Assembly: GCF_017313105.1 (NCBI RefSeq)
Contig: NZ_JAFLND010000001.1
Location: 1,054,001-1,118,000 of the forward strand
From: [Muricauda] lutisoli (nom. illeg.)
GTDB taxonomy: Bacteria; Bacteroidota; Bacteroidia; Flavobacteriales; Flavobacteriaceae
Length of the DNA stretch: 64,000 bases
Direction of reading: 5' to 3'
The translations under genes were made by a program, and so were the position numbers. The notes beneath the pieces were generated by a model that was given only the letters and a program-made list of their open reading frames with translations, was not told the DNA's origin and ran no database searches. This document shows, in pieces, positions 42,884 to 52,346 of this stretch. Each line of letters opens with the position of its first letter. Position 1 is the first letter of the stretch.

Positions 42884-44533
42884 ATGGAAACTTTTAAAAC
42901 CCCTCTCGAGGCATTTTTGCACTGGTTGCAAAAAGACCCGAATCATATTTTTTTAAGACAGCCCATTAACCGAAAGTTTATTGAGTATTCCCGCCAGGAT
43001 GCCTTTGACGAGGCTTTGAAAATTGCGGGTGCTTTGCACGACATGGGATTGAAACGAGGCGATCATGTAGCACTTTTATCCAAAAACTGCGCACACTGGT
43101 TCATGGCCGATCTGGCCATTATGCTCGGAGGGTTTATTTCTGTTCCCCTATATCCCACGTTGGACGGGGAAAGTATTCGCGAAATTCTGGTGCATAGTGA
43201 AAGTAAGGCCATTATAGTGGGGAAACTGGATGATTATGGTTCCCAAAAACCCGGCATTCCACATATTCCAAAAATTGGGGTAGCGCTCTACGGAACTCAA
43301 GATGACCATATATGGGAGGATATTGTAAAAATACCTACCGACTTTCAACCTTTTGAACAGAACCCAGAGGATCTTATTACCATTATGTACACTTCAGGTA
43401 CCACTGGAAACCCAAAAGGAGTGATGCATAAGGTAAAATCGTTCAACCAGGTTACCAATACAGGGGTCGAGGTGCTGAACATTAAAAACCAGTCAAAAAT
43501 GTTCTCCTATTTGCCTTTGTCGCATATTGCGGAACGTATAGGAATAGAAATGGTTTGTTTGTACACCGGAAGTACAGCTAGTTTTCCGGAGTCTTTGGAA
43601 ACATTTCCCGAAGATTTGGCATCTGTGCAACCGGATACATTTTTTGCTGTTCCGAGAATTTGGCAAAAATTCAAAGAAGGCGTATTGCAAAAAATCCCTC
43701 AAAAAAAATTGGACATATTGCTGTCCATTCCAGTTATCAATAGCATCATCAGGAAAAAAATCGTGCACAAGTTGGGACTTTCCAAAGCCTCTTTCTGTGG
43801 TTCTGGAGCTGCACCATTGGCCGTAAGTCTTCAAAATTGGTACAAGAAACTTAGTATTGAGATTCAACAATGCTATGGCATGACGGAGGATTGTATCCTT
43901 TCTCATTTCAATCTTCCTACAACAAATAAATTTGGCACAGTGGGCAAGCCATTGCCAGGGGTTACTTCCAAGCTATCTCCCGAAGGTGAAATTCTTATTA
44001 AAAGTGAAGCACTGATGGTGGGATATTTTAAATCTCCAGAACAAACCGCAGCTATGTTCACCGAAGATGGATTTTTAAAAACGGGTGATCTTGGTGAATT
44101 TGACCATGATGGGTTCTTATCCATCGTTGGTAGAATAAAGGATCAATTCAAGACAGATAAAGGAAAATACGTGACCCCCTCACCAATTGAGTTGGAGTTA
44201 TCAAAAAACACCGATTTAGAGCATATTTGCTTGGTGGGTACTGGGATTTCACAGCCCATCGTTTTAATTATTCCGTCAGAGGCTGGGTGGGCCAAAGGCA
44301 AAGAACTTTTAAATTCATCAATTTTGGCATCCATTAATGCTTTGAACCCCCAGTTAAAAAAGCATGAGAAAATTGAAAAAGCGGTCGTTATGAAAGAAAA
44401 TTGGACTGTGGACAATGGATTGATGACTCCCTCCATGAAAATTAGGCGAAACCGGATAGAAGCTATCCATCAGCCCATGTATTTGGATTGGTTTTCCAGA
44501 AAAGAACGGGTGGTTTACGAAAGTGACCAATGA
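42884..44533 (+). CDS. AMP-dependent long-chain acyl-CoA synthetase-like
   Basis: A 549-residue adenylate-forming enzyme that activates a carboxylic acid as acyl-AMP and then CoA thioester. Motifs: A3 loop MYTSGTTGNPKGVMHK, A5 CYGMTEDC (Y-G-x-T-E), A7 LKTGDLGEFDHDGFLSIVGR, and the C-terminal lysine region KDQFKTDKGKYV. At 549 residues it is a bit shorter than typical long-chain ligases (about 590). Substrate not readable. Plus strand, behind the nitrilase gene. Confidence 0.9.
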   Translation: METFKTPLEAFLHWLQKDPNHIFLRQPINRKFIEYSRQDAFDEALKIAGALHDMGLKRGDHVALLSKNCAHWFMADLAIMLGGFISVPLYPTLDGESIREILVHSESKAIIVGKLDDYGSQKPGIPHIPKIGVALYGTQDDHIWEDIVKIPTDFQPFEQNPEDLITIMYTSGTTGNPKGVMHKVKSFNQVTNTGVEVLNIKNQSKMFSYLPLSHIAERIGIEMVCLYTGSTASFPESLETFPEDLASVQPDTFFAVPRIWQKFKEGVLQKIPQKKLDILLSIPVINSIIRKKIVHKLGLSKASFCGSGAAPLAVSLQNWYKKLSIEIQQCYGMTEDCILSHFNLPTTNKFGTVGKPLPGVTSKLSPEGEILIKSEALMVGYFKSPEQTAAMFTEDGFLKTGDLGEFDHDGFLSIVGRIKDQFKTDKGKYVTPSPIELELSKNTDLEHICLVGTGISQPIVLIIPSEAGWAKGKELLNSSILASINALNPQLKKHEKIEKAVVMKENWTVDNGLMTPSMKIRRNRIEAIHQPMYLDWFSRKERVVYESDQ

Positions 44534-44657
44534 TTGGGCTGTGCCAGTAATTCTTCAAAACAATCCCGTTCATAAGATCAACACGGGCATTCATCAATTG
44601 TAGCAGGATACATAATGGATTTCGGGATATCTTGAAGATATGTCACGAAATAAAAAA

Positions 44658-45241
44658 ATGTGAATCCAATTTTGTTTTTTAATTTGCTTGGGGGTTTTAG
44701 GTTATTTAATGATCACTCGGAAAATAAACCCAGATCATTATTTTAAGCACAGCATAGACCCCATTGAACTATCCTATATTTCTGTTAAGCATTCCGAAAG
44801 CAGGATTCTTATAACCTCAGATCTTGATAACCTATCCAAACCTGTTCCGAACTAAAAAATGAAATGCCCTATTAACAGGGAATATCCGCTATATGCTGAT
44901 GAATACTCCTTTGAGATAGACCAAAACAATAATTTTAGATTAACACAATTAAAAGACGATAAATCCATGCTATTGGGAATCATAGTTGAAAAACCTATCT
45001 GGATTACCCTCATTGCGATCTTTATAAAATAAAATTACCGAAAGCTTATAAAGCTTTCCTCGAATATTCAAGAGGTATATTCCCCTATTATGTCCCTGTT
45101 CGATTTAGCATGATGTCCAGCGGAGGTTTGAAATATAGCTCAGAGACTCGAATAACTTTAATATCCACCAAAGGAGATACACTCAAGCTTTATACAAGTT
45201 CCGGCCATATAATGAGCAATGAAAAGACAGGTATTTATTAA
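44658..45241 (+). pseudogene. Decayed gene of about 190 codons (unknown function)
   Basis: The 778-bp gap between the acyl-CoA ligase and the methyltransferase contains a broken gene. From ATG 44658 one frame reads a hydrophobic segment (CFLICLGVLGYLMIT), then KINPDHYFKHSIDPIELS and ILITSDLDNLSKPVPN; it is interrupted by TGA at 44661 and TAA at 44853, continues in frame as KMKCPINREYPLYADEY and FRLTQLKDDKSMLLG, then shifts by one base near 44990-45000 into LDYPHCDLYKIKLPKAYKAF and ends GDTLKLYTSSGHIMSN..Y at TAA 45239-45241. All segments have protein-like composition, so a once-intact small membrane-anchored protein is likely. Family not recognised. Confidence 0.6.
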
Positions 45242-45311
45242 GGTCCCCACTATATTTTTTTCGAAAGCTCTGTGAATAGGTGTAATTTTAATACCTAATT
45301 AAATTTGTGCA

Positions 45312-45935
45312 ATGGATAGTGAATGGCTTAAGATGTGGAATACCAAGTTTGGACAGACCACCTATTTCTATGGTACCAAACCTAATAAGTATTTAAAAGA
45401 AAAGCTTAAAGGCATTGAGCCAGGTTCCATTCTGTTTGGTGCTGAGGGCGAAGGAAGAAATGCCGTTTATGCCGCACAGATAGGTTGGGATGTTTCCGCT
45501 TTCGATATCAGCGAAGCAGGACAACAAAAAGCCTTGAAATTGGCTAAGGAAAAAGGGGTTTCCATAGACTATAAAATTGGGGAACTTGTCAGTTTGGGCT
45601 ATCAACCCGAACAGTTTGATGCCATAGCTTTGATCTATGCCCACTTTCCTCCGAATATTCGTGGTGGGTATCATAAATTGCTTCATACGTACCTAAAAAA
45701 AGGCGGAATCATCATATTTGAAGGTTTCAGCAAAGATCATTTGGAATACAAAAAGAAAAACCCAAGCGTAGGCGGACCTGGAAATTTGGATTCCCTTTTC
45801 TCCTTGGAGGAGTTGAAAACCGATTTTAAGGATTACGAAATATTGGATCTTAAAAAAACAACCGTTGAACTCAACGAAGGAAATGGCCATGTGGGTAAGG
45901 GCTCTGTCATCCGATTTTTAGGGAAGAAAAAATAA
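45312..45935 (+). CDS. SAM-dependent methyltransferase (TehB-like)
   Basis: A 207-residue class I methyltransferase. SAM motif I is SILFGAEGEGRNAVYAA, followed by the acidic residue after strand 2 (VSAFDISEAG) and motif IV-like DAIALIYAHFPPNIRG. The TehB/thiopurine-like group methylates oxyanions or small thiols. The family often begins at MWN.., so ATG 45333 may be the true start; TAAATTTG (45300-45307), a -7 match, would then give a short leader. It ends at a long hairpin shared with the convergent GH3 gene. Confidence 0.88.
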   Translation: MDSEWLKMWNTKFGQTTYFYGTKPNKYLKEKLKGIEPGSILFGAEGEGRNAVYAAQIGWDVSAFDISEAGQQKALKLAKEKGVSIDYKIGELVSLGYQPEQFDAIALIYAHFPPNIRGGYHKLLHTYLKKGGIIIFEGFSKDHLEYKKKNPSVGGPGNLDSLFSLEELKTDFKDYEILDLKKTTVELNEGNGHVGKGSVIRFLGKKK

Positions 45936-45936
45936 A

Positions 45937-45977
45937 AAAGGAACCTTGGCTAAACTTCATGTAGCTAAGGTTCCTTT
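45937..45977. terminator. Bidirectional terminator, 16-bp stem
   Basis: AAAGGAACCTTGGCTA / TAGCTAAGGTTCCTTT with a 9-base loop and one G-T pair; A-run before and TTCTTTT after. It serves the methyltransferase and GH3 transcripts. Confidence 0.9.
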
Positions 45978-45999
45978 CTTTTACAGTGGAAGCTTCAGA

Positions 46000-48414
46000 T
46001 TATTCCAAGTCCACTTCCTTTGTTGTTTGGATTTCTCTTGAAGAAGCCCCTGCTTTAACTATATATTTTCCAGGCTCCAAACTCCATTGTGAGCTGCTTT
46101 CGTTCCAATATCTAAGATCCTTTACAGGAATGTTTACTCTTAAGGTATCGGTAGCACCTGCTGACAGTAGACTTGTCTTGGCAAATGCTTTTAACTCTTT
46201 TATAGGTCTATCTATTTGGGTGGAATCTTTAGAAACATAGAACTGCACCACTTCTTTCCCTGCAATATCACCGATATTGGTGACAGGAATGACTACTTTA
46301 ATGAAATCATTTTCATGGACCAAGTCCATTTCACCATACTCGAAATTGGTATAGGACATACCAAAACCAAAAGGATAGGAAACATCCAAACCAGCTTTAT
46401 CAAAGTGGCGATAGCCTACATAAATACCTTCTTCGTATTCGGTATAATCCACATTTTTCACCATTTCACCCTCTGGCACTTCATCCTTTCCAAATAACAT
46501 ATCGGTCATTTGCATGGGCAAACCGTTCTGCGGAAAGTTTACGTTGCTCGCATGATCATCGACATTGATGGGAAACGTCATGGTCAATTTGCCACTTGGG
46601 TTCACATTTCCGCTTAAAATATCCGCCACGGCATTACCTCCTTCTTGGCCACCTTGCCAAGCCAGAACAATGGCATCGGGTTGGTCTTTCCACGAAGCAG
46701 TTTCAATGACCCCACCTATGTTTAGCACTACGATAACTTTTTTGTTGGCCTCGTGGAATGCTTTGCATGTGGTGTTCAGCATGTCCTTTTCTTTATCCGA
46801 AAGTAAAAAGTCGTCTGCTACTACTCTATCGCCGCCTTCTCCACTGTTTCTTCCAATAGTGATTATGGCCAGGTCACTTTCTGCCACAATATCCTTCATC
46901 ATCGCTTCATCATAAGACATTTCTGGTGGAAGGTAAGGATTGAACATCGCCGCCATCCCTTCTGGCTTAACAAAGGCCTCTGGATTGGAGTTTTTATGTT
47001 TTTGGTAAGCTTCTTTTGCCTTTTGATTCACAGTGAAACCGGTATTGGTCAACCCTTCTTCCAAAGAAACGGTATACGCTTCGTTCACATCCCCGGAACC
47101 TGTTCCTCCAGCAATAAAATCATAGGAGTATACCCCGATGAGTGCTACATTTTCACCTTTATCCAAGGGAAGTGCTTCATCATTCTTTAACAATACCATT
47201 CCTTCGGATGCCGATTTTCTGGTGATGTTGGCATGTGCTTCCAGATCAGGATTTTCTCCATAGGTATAATCTGTCATCTTTTTGCTTTTAAAGACCAAGG
47301 TCAAAATTCTTTTTACCGAGGTATCCACTGCCTCCATATTCAGAGTGCCGTCTTCATATCCTGCAGTAAGGGCTTTCCATTGTTTTTTTGTGCCCGGCTC
47401 CAATAAATCGTTCCCTGCATTTACCATGGCCACAGCATCATTGCCGCCGAACCAATCCGACATAACCAAACCTTCAAAACCCCAATCGTCTCTAAGAATA
47501 TCGGTGAGTAAATCACGGCTCTCAGCAGTGTAGGTACCATTCACCTTGTTATAAGAAGACATAATGGTCCAGGGTTGTGCATCCTCTACAATAATTTCAA
47601 ATCCTTTCAGGTATATTTCGCGCATGGCACGATCGGAAACTCGGGTATCGTTAAAGTTTCTATTGGTTTCTTGGTTATTGGCCACAAAGTGTTTTACCGA
47701 AGTACCTATTCCATTGGATTCGATACCATTGACCATTGCGGCCCCAATTTTACCCGTTAGGAAAGGATCCTCGGAATAATACTCAAAGTTACGTCCACAA
47801 AAAGGATGGCGATGAATATTGACACCAGGGCCCAGTATCACATCTATGCCATATTCCAGAGCTTCATTGCCCATGGCGTCTCCCACATTTTCCACTAGTT
47901 CTGTATTCCATGTAGATGCCAATAAGGTGGCAATGGGAAAAGCTGTTGCATAAAATGTTCGGTCCACTCCCTCACGTGTCGGTTCAATGCGAAGTCCGGC
48001 AGGGCCATCGGAGAGATTTATTGCGGGAATTCCCAGTCTGGGAGTCGCTACAATGGTTCCCACAACTCCGGGAATACCCTCTTCCGGGTCTACTCTTCCC
48101 ATGGCAGAAGCCAATCCAGAACCTTTGAGCAAATGGATTTTCTCTTCCACGGTCATCTGGGAGAGTACATCCCCTACCCTTTCTTCAATGGATGCCCTAT
48201 CATCTTCATACACATCCAAAGTTCCATTTTCGTTTCTGTCCAAAAAAGTATAACCATCCACGGTTAATTCAGGTATATCTTTCTTTTCGGTATAATCGTC
48301 TTCAAAACTTAAAAATTGTGAACTTAGGTACCACCATCCTAGCAGTCCGCCAATAATTAGGATAATCAAGATGATCCCCAATGTTTTTAATGTAATTCGA
48401 AAGAATTTTTTCAT
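46000..48414 (-). CDS. Glycoside hydrolase family 3, membrane-anchored
   Basis: An 804-residue beta-glycosidase of GH3. An N-terminal membrane helix (about residues 8-31) anchors it. After it comes a calcium-loop-like sequence, FLDRNENGTLDVYEDDRA. The TIM barrel has VKHFVANNQETNR and the nucleophile Asp in FEGLVMSDWFGGNDAV; the second domain holds LALI/AVVLIG-type repeats including AIITIGRNSGEGGDR with the probable acid/base region; a fibronectin-like C-terminal domain ends it (about 700-800). Likely beta-glucosidase or related in the periplasm. It diverges from a Nudix-like regulator with twin operators between. Confidence 0.92.
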   Translation of the reverse strand: MKKFFRITLKTLGIILIILIIGGLLGWWYLSSQFLSFEDDYTEKKDIPELTVDGYTFLDRNENGTLDVYEDDRASIEERVGDVLSQMTVEEKIHLLKGSGLASAMGRVDPEEGIPGVVGTIVATPRLGIPAINLSDGPAGLRIEPTREGVDRTFYATAFPIATLLASTWNTELVENVGDAMGNEALEYGIDVILGPGVNIHRHPFCGRNFEYYSEDPFLTGKIGAAMVNGIESNGIGTSVKHFVANNQETNRNFNDTRVSDRAMREIYLKGFEIIVEDAQPWTIMSSYNKVNGTYTAESRDLLTDILRDDWGFEGLVMSDWFGGNDAVAMVNAGNDLLEPGTKKQWKALTAGYEDGTLNMEAVDTSVKRILTLVFKSKKMTDYTYGENPDLEAHANITRKSASEGMVLLKNDEALPLDKGENVALIGVYSYDFIAGGTGSGDVNEAYTVSLEEGLTNTGFTVNQKAKEAYQKHKNSNPEAFVKPEGMAAMFNPYLPPEMSYDEAMMKDIVAESDLAIITIGRNSGEGGDRVVADDFLLSDKEKDMLNTTCKAFHEANKKVIVVLNIGGVIETASWKDQPDAIVLAWQGGQEGGNAVADILSGNVNPSGKLTMTFPINVDDHASNVNFPQNGLPMQMTDMLFGKDEVPEGEMVKNVDYTEYEEGIYVGYRHFDKAGLDVSYPFGFGMSYTNFEYGEMDLVHENDFIKVVIPVTNIGDIAGKEVVQFYVSKDSTQIDRPIKELKAFAKTSLLSAGATDTLRVNIPVKDLRYWNESSSQWSLEPGKYIVKAGASSREIQTTKEVDLE

Positions 48415-48424
48415 AGTCGTTTAG

Positions 48425-48481
48425 TTTGTGACAATAAGTCACAAATATATAAATCTTTTATTTGTGGCCAAGTGACACAAA
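48425..48481. promoter_or_regulatory. Two TTTGTG-N9-CACAAA operators
   Basis: Site 1: TTTGTGACAATAAGTCACAA.. (48425-48445, 8-bp arms TTTGTGAC/GTCACAAA). Site 2: TTTGTG (48461-48466) and CACAAA (48476-48481). Both have the same half-sites and the same 9-base spacer; centres are 36 bp apart. They lie between the GH3 start (48414) and the regulator start (48498), so one protein dimer type probably controls both genes. Confidence 0.7.
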
Positions 48482-48497
48482 TCATTATTTTTGTGAA

Positions 48498-49211
48498 ATG
48501 GATTTTAAGGAATTTATAGAAAATGGTGAGAAATTATATCTGCCCAACCTTTCGGTAGATATGGTCATTATAGCCTTTCATAAAGGTCAACTCAAGTGTT
48601 TGTTGCTACAAATAGGTGGCAAATGGCTGCTACCTGGAGGGTATATTCTTCGAACTGAATCAGTGGAAGATGCTACTGTAAGAATATTAAGGGAACGTAC
48701 GGGATTGAAGGACCCACATTTTAAGTTCTTGTCCGTATTTGGTGGTGAAGACCGAAAATTCACAGAGGAATGGAGACAGTTTTTAGAAAATAACAATATT
48801 TATTTTACCGAAGGTTGCTGGTTAAACGACCGCTTTGTAACCCTTGCCCATTACTCCTTGGTAGATTTTGAAAAGACTCATCCTGTGTTAGGGGATATTG
48901 ATTCGGCGTTTCAATGGTTCAATATGGATGCCCTTCCTAACATGTGGATGGACCACAAGGATATTGTTCTAACGGCCAAGGAACGATTGAAGGAAGACAT
49001 CAAGCAGGAACAACTTACCTATAATCTGCTCCCCAATGAGTTTACAATGCCTCAACTGCATCAATTGCATGAAACTATTTTGGGAGAGACCTTGGATCGT
49101 AGTCGTTTTCAAAAGAAAATGATCGCATCAGGAGTTTTTGAAAGATTGCCCAAACTTAAAAAAGAGTCTCCTGGAAGAAACCCTTATCAATATCGGGTGA
49201 AAAAAGCTTAG
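48498..49211 (+). CDS. Nudix-like transcriptional regulator (NrtR/AraR type)
   Basis: A 237-residue protein: Nudix domain (about residues 15-150) plus C-terminal winged helix (about 165-237, MPQLHQLHETILGETLDRSR, SPGRNPYQYRVK). ATG 48498 is chosen over an upstream start because it directly follows the operators. The Nudix box reads G-Y-I-L-R-T-E..RILRERTGL: compared with GX5EX7REUXEEXGU, two glutamates are replaced (I and R), so hydrolysis is probably lost. In Bacteroidetes, related proteins (AraR, XylR) are sugar-sensing repressors. Divergent GH3 points to a sugar effector released by that enzyme. Confidence 0.9.
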   Translation: MDFKEFIENGEKLYLPNLSVDMVIIAFHKGQLKCLLLQIGGKWLLPGGYILRTESVEDATVRILRERTGLKDPHFKFLSVFGGEDRKFTEEWRQFLENNNIYFTEGCWLNDRFVTLAHYSLVDFEKTHPVLGDIDSAFQWFNMDALPNMWMDHKDIVLTAKERLKEDIKQEQLTYNLLPNEFTMPQLHQLHETILGETLDRSRFQKKMIASGVFERLPKLKKESPGRNPYQYRVKKA

Positions 49212-49281
49212 ACTCAACAAGTTCCTCTTGGCTTTGCGGTTAAAATAGCATAAATTGGTTATCTCACTAAATAACCAAACT

Positions 49282-50964
49282 ATGAAACCAACCAAGCTCT
49301 TTACACTTTTAATCATCCTTCTTTTTTTTGCCAGTTGTTCACAACCCCAACATTTTGATATTCTAATTAAAAACGGGCAAATCGTGGATGGTTCTGGGAA
49401 ACCGTCGTATACCGGAGATGTTGGGATAAATGCAGATACCATTGCCGCCATTGGAGATTTGGGCGATGCCACGGGAACACAGGAAATCGACGCCTCAGGT
49501 TTGGTAGTGGCTCCAGGGTTCATCAATATGTTGAGTTGGGCCACAGAATCCTTGATCGAGGACGGACGATCCATGGCGGACATTAAACAAGGCGTGACCC
49601 TCGAAGTTTTTGGTGAAGGTTGGTCCATGGGGCCGCTCAACGAGGCCATGAAAAAAGAAGAGCAGGAAAGTCAGGGGGACATTAAATTTGATATTGAATG
49701 GAACACCTTGAACGAATATCTGGAATACCTCACCAATAAAGGTATATCTCCCAATGTAGCGTCATTTGTGGGCGCAACCACTTTACGCATCAACACGGTA
49801 GGTTTTGAAGACCGTGCCCCTACTCCACAGGAATTGGATTCCATGAAGCTAATGGTAAAACAAGCCATGGAAGAAGGTGCTTTGGGCGTTGGTTCTTCCT
49901 TAATATATGCACCTGCATTTTATTCCACTACCGAAGAATTGATTGAACTCTGTAAGGTTGCCTCCGAGTATGATGGCATGTACATCAGTCATATGCGTAG
50001 TGAAGGTTCAAGATTATTGGAAAGTTTGGATGAATTGATCCGTATTGCAGATGAGGCCGATATCCGTGCAGAAATTTATCACCTCAAACAAAGCGGCAAG
50101 GAAAATTGGCACAAGTTTGACGATGTAGTGGCCAAAGTTGACTCTGCCAATGCTGCCGGACTCCACATAACCGCCGATATGTACAATTATGTTGCAGGAG
50201 CAACAGGATTGGATGCCTCCATGCCACCATGGGTTCAGGAAGGCGGGTATGATAAATGGGCAGAACGCTTACAGGATCCTGAGATTCGCAAAAAAGTAAA
50301 AGAAGAAATGACCACTCCAACGGATGAATGGGAAAGTTTGATGCAAGCCGCAGGCGACCCCAGTAAAATTCTGTTGGTGGGCTTTAAGGCAGATTCCCTA
50401 AAATATCTCACGGGGAAAACATTAAAGGAAGTAGCGGAAATGCGAGGCACCTCACCTGAGGAAACAGCCATGGATTTGGTGGTACAAGATGGCAGTCGTG
50501 TAGGAACCATCTATTTTTTAATGTCCGAAGAAAATGTAAAAAAGCAGATTGCGCTGCCTTGGATGAGTTTTGGTTCCGATGCAGGTTCCCCAGCCACCGA
50601 AGGTGTTTTCTTAAAGTCTAGCACCCATCCCAGAACGTATGGGAACGTTGCCCGTTTATTGGGTAAATATGTTCGTGAAGAAAATGTTATCCCATTGGAA
50701 AGTGCCATTCATAAATTGACGCAGTTGCCGGCCACCAATCTTAAGATAAAAAAACGGGGCAGTCTTGCCGAAGGGAATTATGCTGATGTGGTCCTTTTCA
50801 ATCATGAGACCATCATAGACAAGGCAACTTTTGAGGCCCCCCATCAATACTCCGAAGGAGTTCAACATGTTTTCGTAAACGGTACCCAGGTTTTGAAGGA
50901 TGGGGAGCATACAGGCAATATGCCTGGCCGCGTGGTGCATGGTCCTGGATATATCAAAAAATAA
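49282..50964 (+). CDS. N-acyl-D-amino-acid deacylase-like amidohydrolase, lipoprotein
   Basis: A 560-residue amidohydrolase of the D-aminoacylase family, a zinc hydrolase of N-acyl-D-amino acids. ATG 49282 gives a lipoprotein signal (LLFFASCSQ). The N-terminal strand FDILIKNGQIVDGSGKP and the metal-site sequences MYISHMRSEGSRLLESL, EIYHLKQSGKENWHKF and SFGSDAGSPATEG match. The first barrel HxH (often PGFIDxHxH) is replaced by APGFINMLSWATESL, so one metal-binding pair is missing; this is known for some family branches and may change the metal count. Tightly followed (16 bp) by a serine hydrolase, suggesting joint D-peptide processing. Confidence 0.87.
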   Translation: MKPTKLFTLLIILLFFASCSQPQHFDILIKNGQIVDGSGKPSYTGDVGINADTIAAIGDLGDATGTQEIDASGLVVAPGFINMLSWATESLIEDGRSMADIKQGVTLEVFGEGWSMGPLNEAMKKEEQESQGDIKFDIEWNTLNEYLEYLTNKGISPNVASFVGATTLRINTVGFEDRAPTPQELDSMKLMVKQAMEEGALGVGSSLIYAPAFYSTTEELIELCKVASEYDGMYISHMRSEGSRLLESLDELIRIADEADIRAEIYHLKQSGKENWHKFDDVVAKVDSANAAGLHITADMYNYVAGATGLDASMPPWVQEGGYDKWAERLQDPEIRKKVKEEMTTPTDEWESLMQAAGDPSKILLVGFKADSLKYLTGKTLKEVAEMRGTSPEETAMDLVVQDGSRVGTIYFLMSEENVKKQIALPWMSFGSDAGSPATEGVFLKSSTHPRTYGNVARLLGKYVREENVIPLESAIHKLTQLPATNLKIKKRGSLAEGNYADVVLFNHETIIDKATFEAPHQYSEGVQHVFVNGTQVLKDGEHTGNMPGRVVHGPGYIKK

Positions 50965-50980
50965 ACACTAACCATTGTAT

Positions 50981-52294
50981 ATGAAAAATTGGATAGTATC
51001 AGTCTTATTGTTTTTAAGCTGTTTGGCGTGGTCACAAGAATTCGATTCCGTCAAACTAAATCAATATTTTGATCTTCTTGAGGAAAACGATAAGTTCATG
51101 GGCAGTGTCGCCGTTTCTAAAAATGGGGAATTGGTCTATACAAGGTCTGTGGGCTATTGCGATATGGCTTCTGAAACGAAGGCAACTTCCGATTCCAGAT
51201 ATAGAATTGGTTCCATTTCCAAAACATTCACTACTGTACTGGTATTTAAGGCTGTAGCAGCAGGTAAACTGGCTTTGGACCAAACATTGGTTGATTTCTT
51301 TCCTGAAGTGCCCAACGCAGATAAAATCACCATTAAACAAATGCTGGGGAACCGGAGCGGCATACACAATTTTACCGATGACCCTGTATACATGACTTAC
51401 ATGACACAACCGAAAACTGAGGACGAAATGGTGGAAATAATTGTAAAAGCAGGCAGTGATTTTGAACCAGACAGCAAATTTCAGTACAGCAACTCCAATT
51501 TTGTGTTGTTGACGTATATTTTGGAGAAAAGCTTGGGAAAACCGTACGCATCATTATTACAAAAATATATCACCGAACCTTTGGGACTTTCCGACACCTA
51601 TCTTGGCGGTAAAATTGGAGCAAAAGACAACGAATGCAAGTCGTACAGGTATCTGGATAGTTGGCAGGAACAACCAGAGACCGATATGTCCATTCCCGTA
51701 GGTGCAGGTGCCATAGTTTCAAATCCAACGGACATTGTTAAATTCAGTCATGCACTTTTTGATGGTGACCTGCTCAATATGGAGTATGTGGAACAAATGA
51801 AGAACATTCAAGAGGGTTACGGATTGGGGTTGTTCAGTTTTCCTTTTCGCGGACGAACCAGTTATGGTCACACCGGCGGTATTGATGGTTTTTCTTCCAT
51901 GTTCGCACATTTTAATGATGGTGATGTCACCTTTGCCATGACCTCGAATGGAGCCAACATGTCAACCAACGATATTGCCATAGCGGTTTTGAGCACGGTT
52001 TATAATGAAGATTTTGAAATGCCCGAGTTTAACACCTACGAAGTAACCCCAGAACAATTGGAGGTTTATGTTGGTATATATTCCGCTCCCGAATTTCCTT
52101 TGGATATAACAATAACCGTGGAGGAAGGTGTATTGAAAGGAAGAGCTACGGGCCAGCCAGCATTTACATTGGAAGCTATAGATGAACATGAGTTTGAGTT
52201 TGTTCCAGCAGGCATCAACATGACCTTTGATCCAGAAGAGCATACCATGCTTTTTAAGCAACGTGGAGCCACCGTAAATTTTACAAAGGAATAA
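50981..52294 (+). CDS. Class C beta-lactamase-fold serine hydrolase
   Basis: A 437-residue exported serine hydrolase (signal peptide ending LAWSQE). All three motifs are clear: S-x-x-K in IGSISKTFTTV, YSN in KFQYSNSNFVLL and HTG in TSYGHTGGIDGFSS. The C-terminal 100 residues (VGIYSAPEFPLDITITVEEG) form a separate lipocalin-like domain often attached to D-aminopeptidases/esterases. ATG 50981 is 17 bp behind the D-aminoacylase-like gene, so the two are an operon. Confidence 0.9.
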   Translation: MKNWIVSVLLFLSCLAWSQEFDSVKLNQYFDLLEENDKFMGSVAVSKNGELVYTRSVGYCDMASETKATSDSRYRIGSISKTFTTVLVFKAVAAGKLALDQTLVDFFPEVPNADKITIKQMLGNRSGIHNFTDDPVYMTYMTQPKTEDEMVEIIVKAGSDFEPDSKFQYSNSNFVLLTYILEKSLGKPYASLLQKYITEPLGLSDTYLGGKIGAKDNECKSYRYLDSWQEQPETDMSIPVGAGAIVSNPTDIVKFSHALFDGDLLNMEYVEQMKNIQEGYGLGLFSFPFRGRTSYGHTGGIDGFSSMFAHFNDGDVTFAMTSNGANMSTNDIAIAVLSTVYNEDFEMPEFNTYEVTPEQLEVYVGIYSAPEFPLDITITVEEGVLKGRATGQPAFTLEAIDEHEFEFVPAGINMTFDPEEHTMLFKQRGATVNFTKE

Positions 52295-52346
52295 CATAGG
52301 CCTAACCTAACTTAGAAGAATAGATTTAACTTTATGGAAAAAAGCT

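Noticed and set aside
41762..44533. Nitrilase plus acyl-CoA ligase as a dedicated nitrile-degrading operon
   Set aside because: A 150-bp gap separates them and the ligase looks like a general long-chain type; the link is too weak to claim.
48486..48493. TATTTTTG as -7 promoter of the Nudix-like regulator
   Set aside because: It ends only 4 bp before the start codon and would require a leaderless transcript; more likely part of a further operator half-site (TTTGTG).
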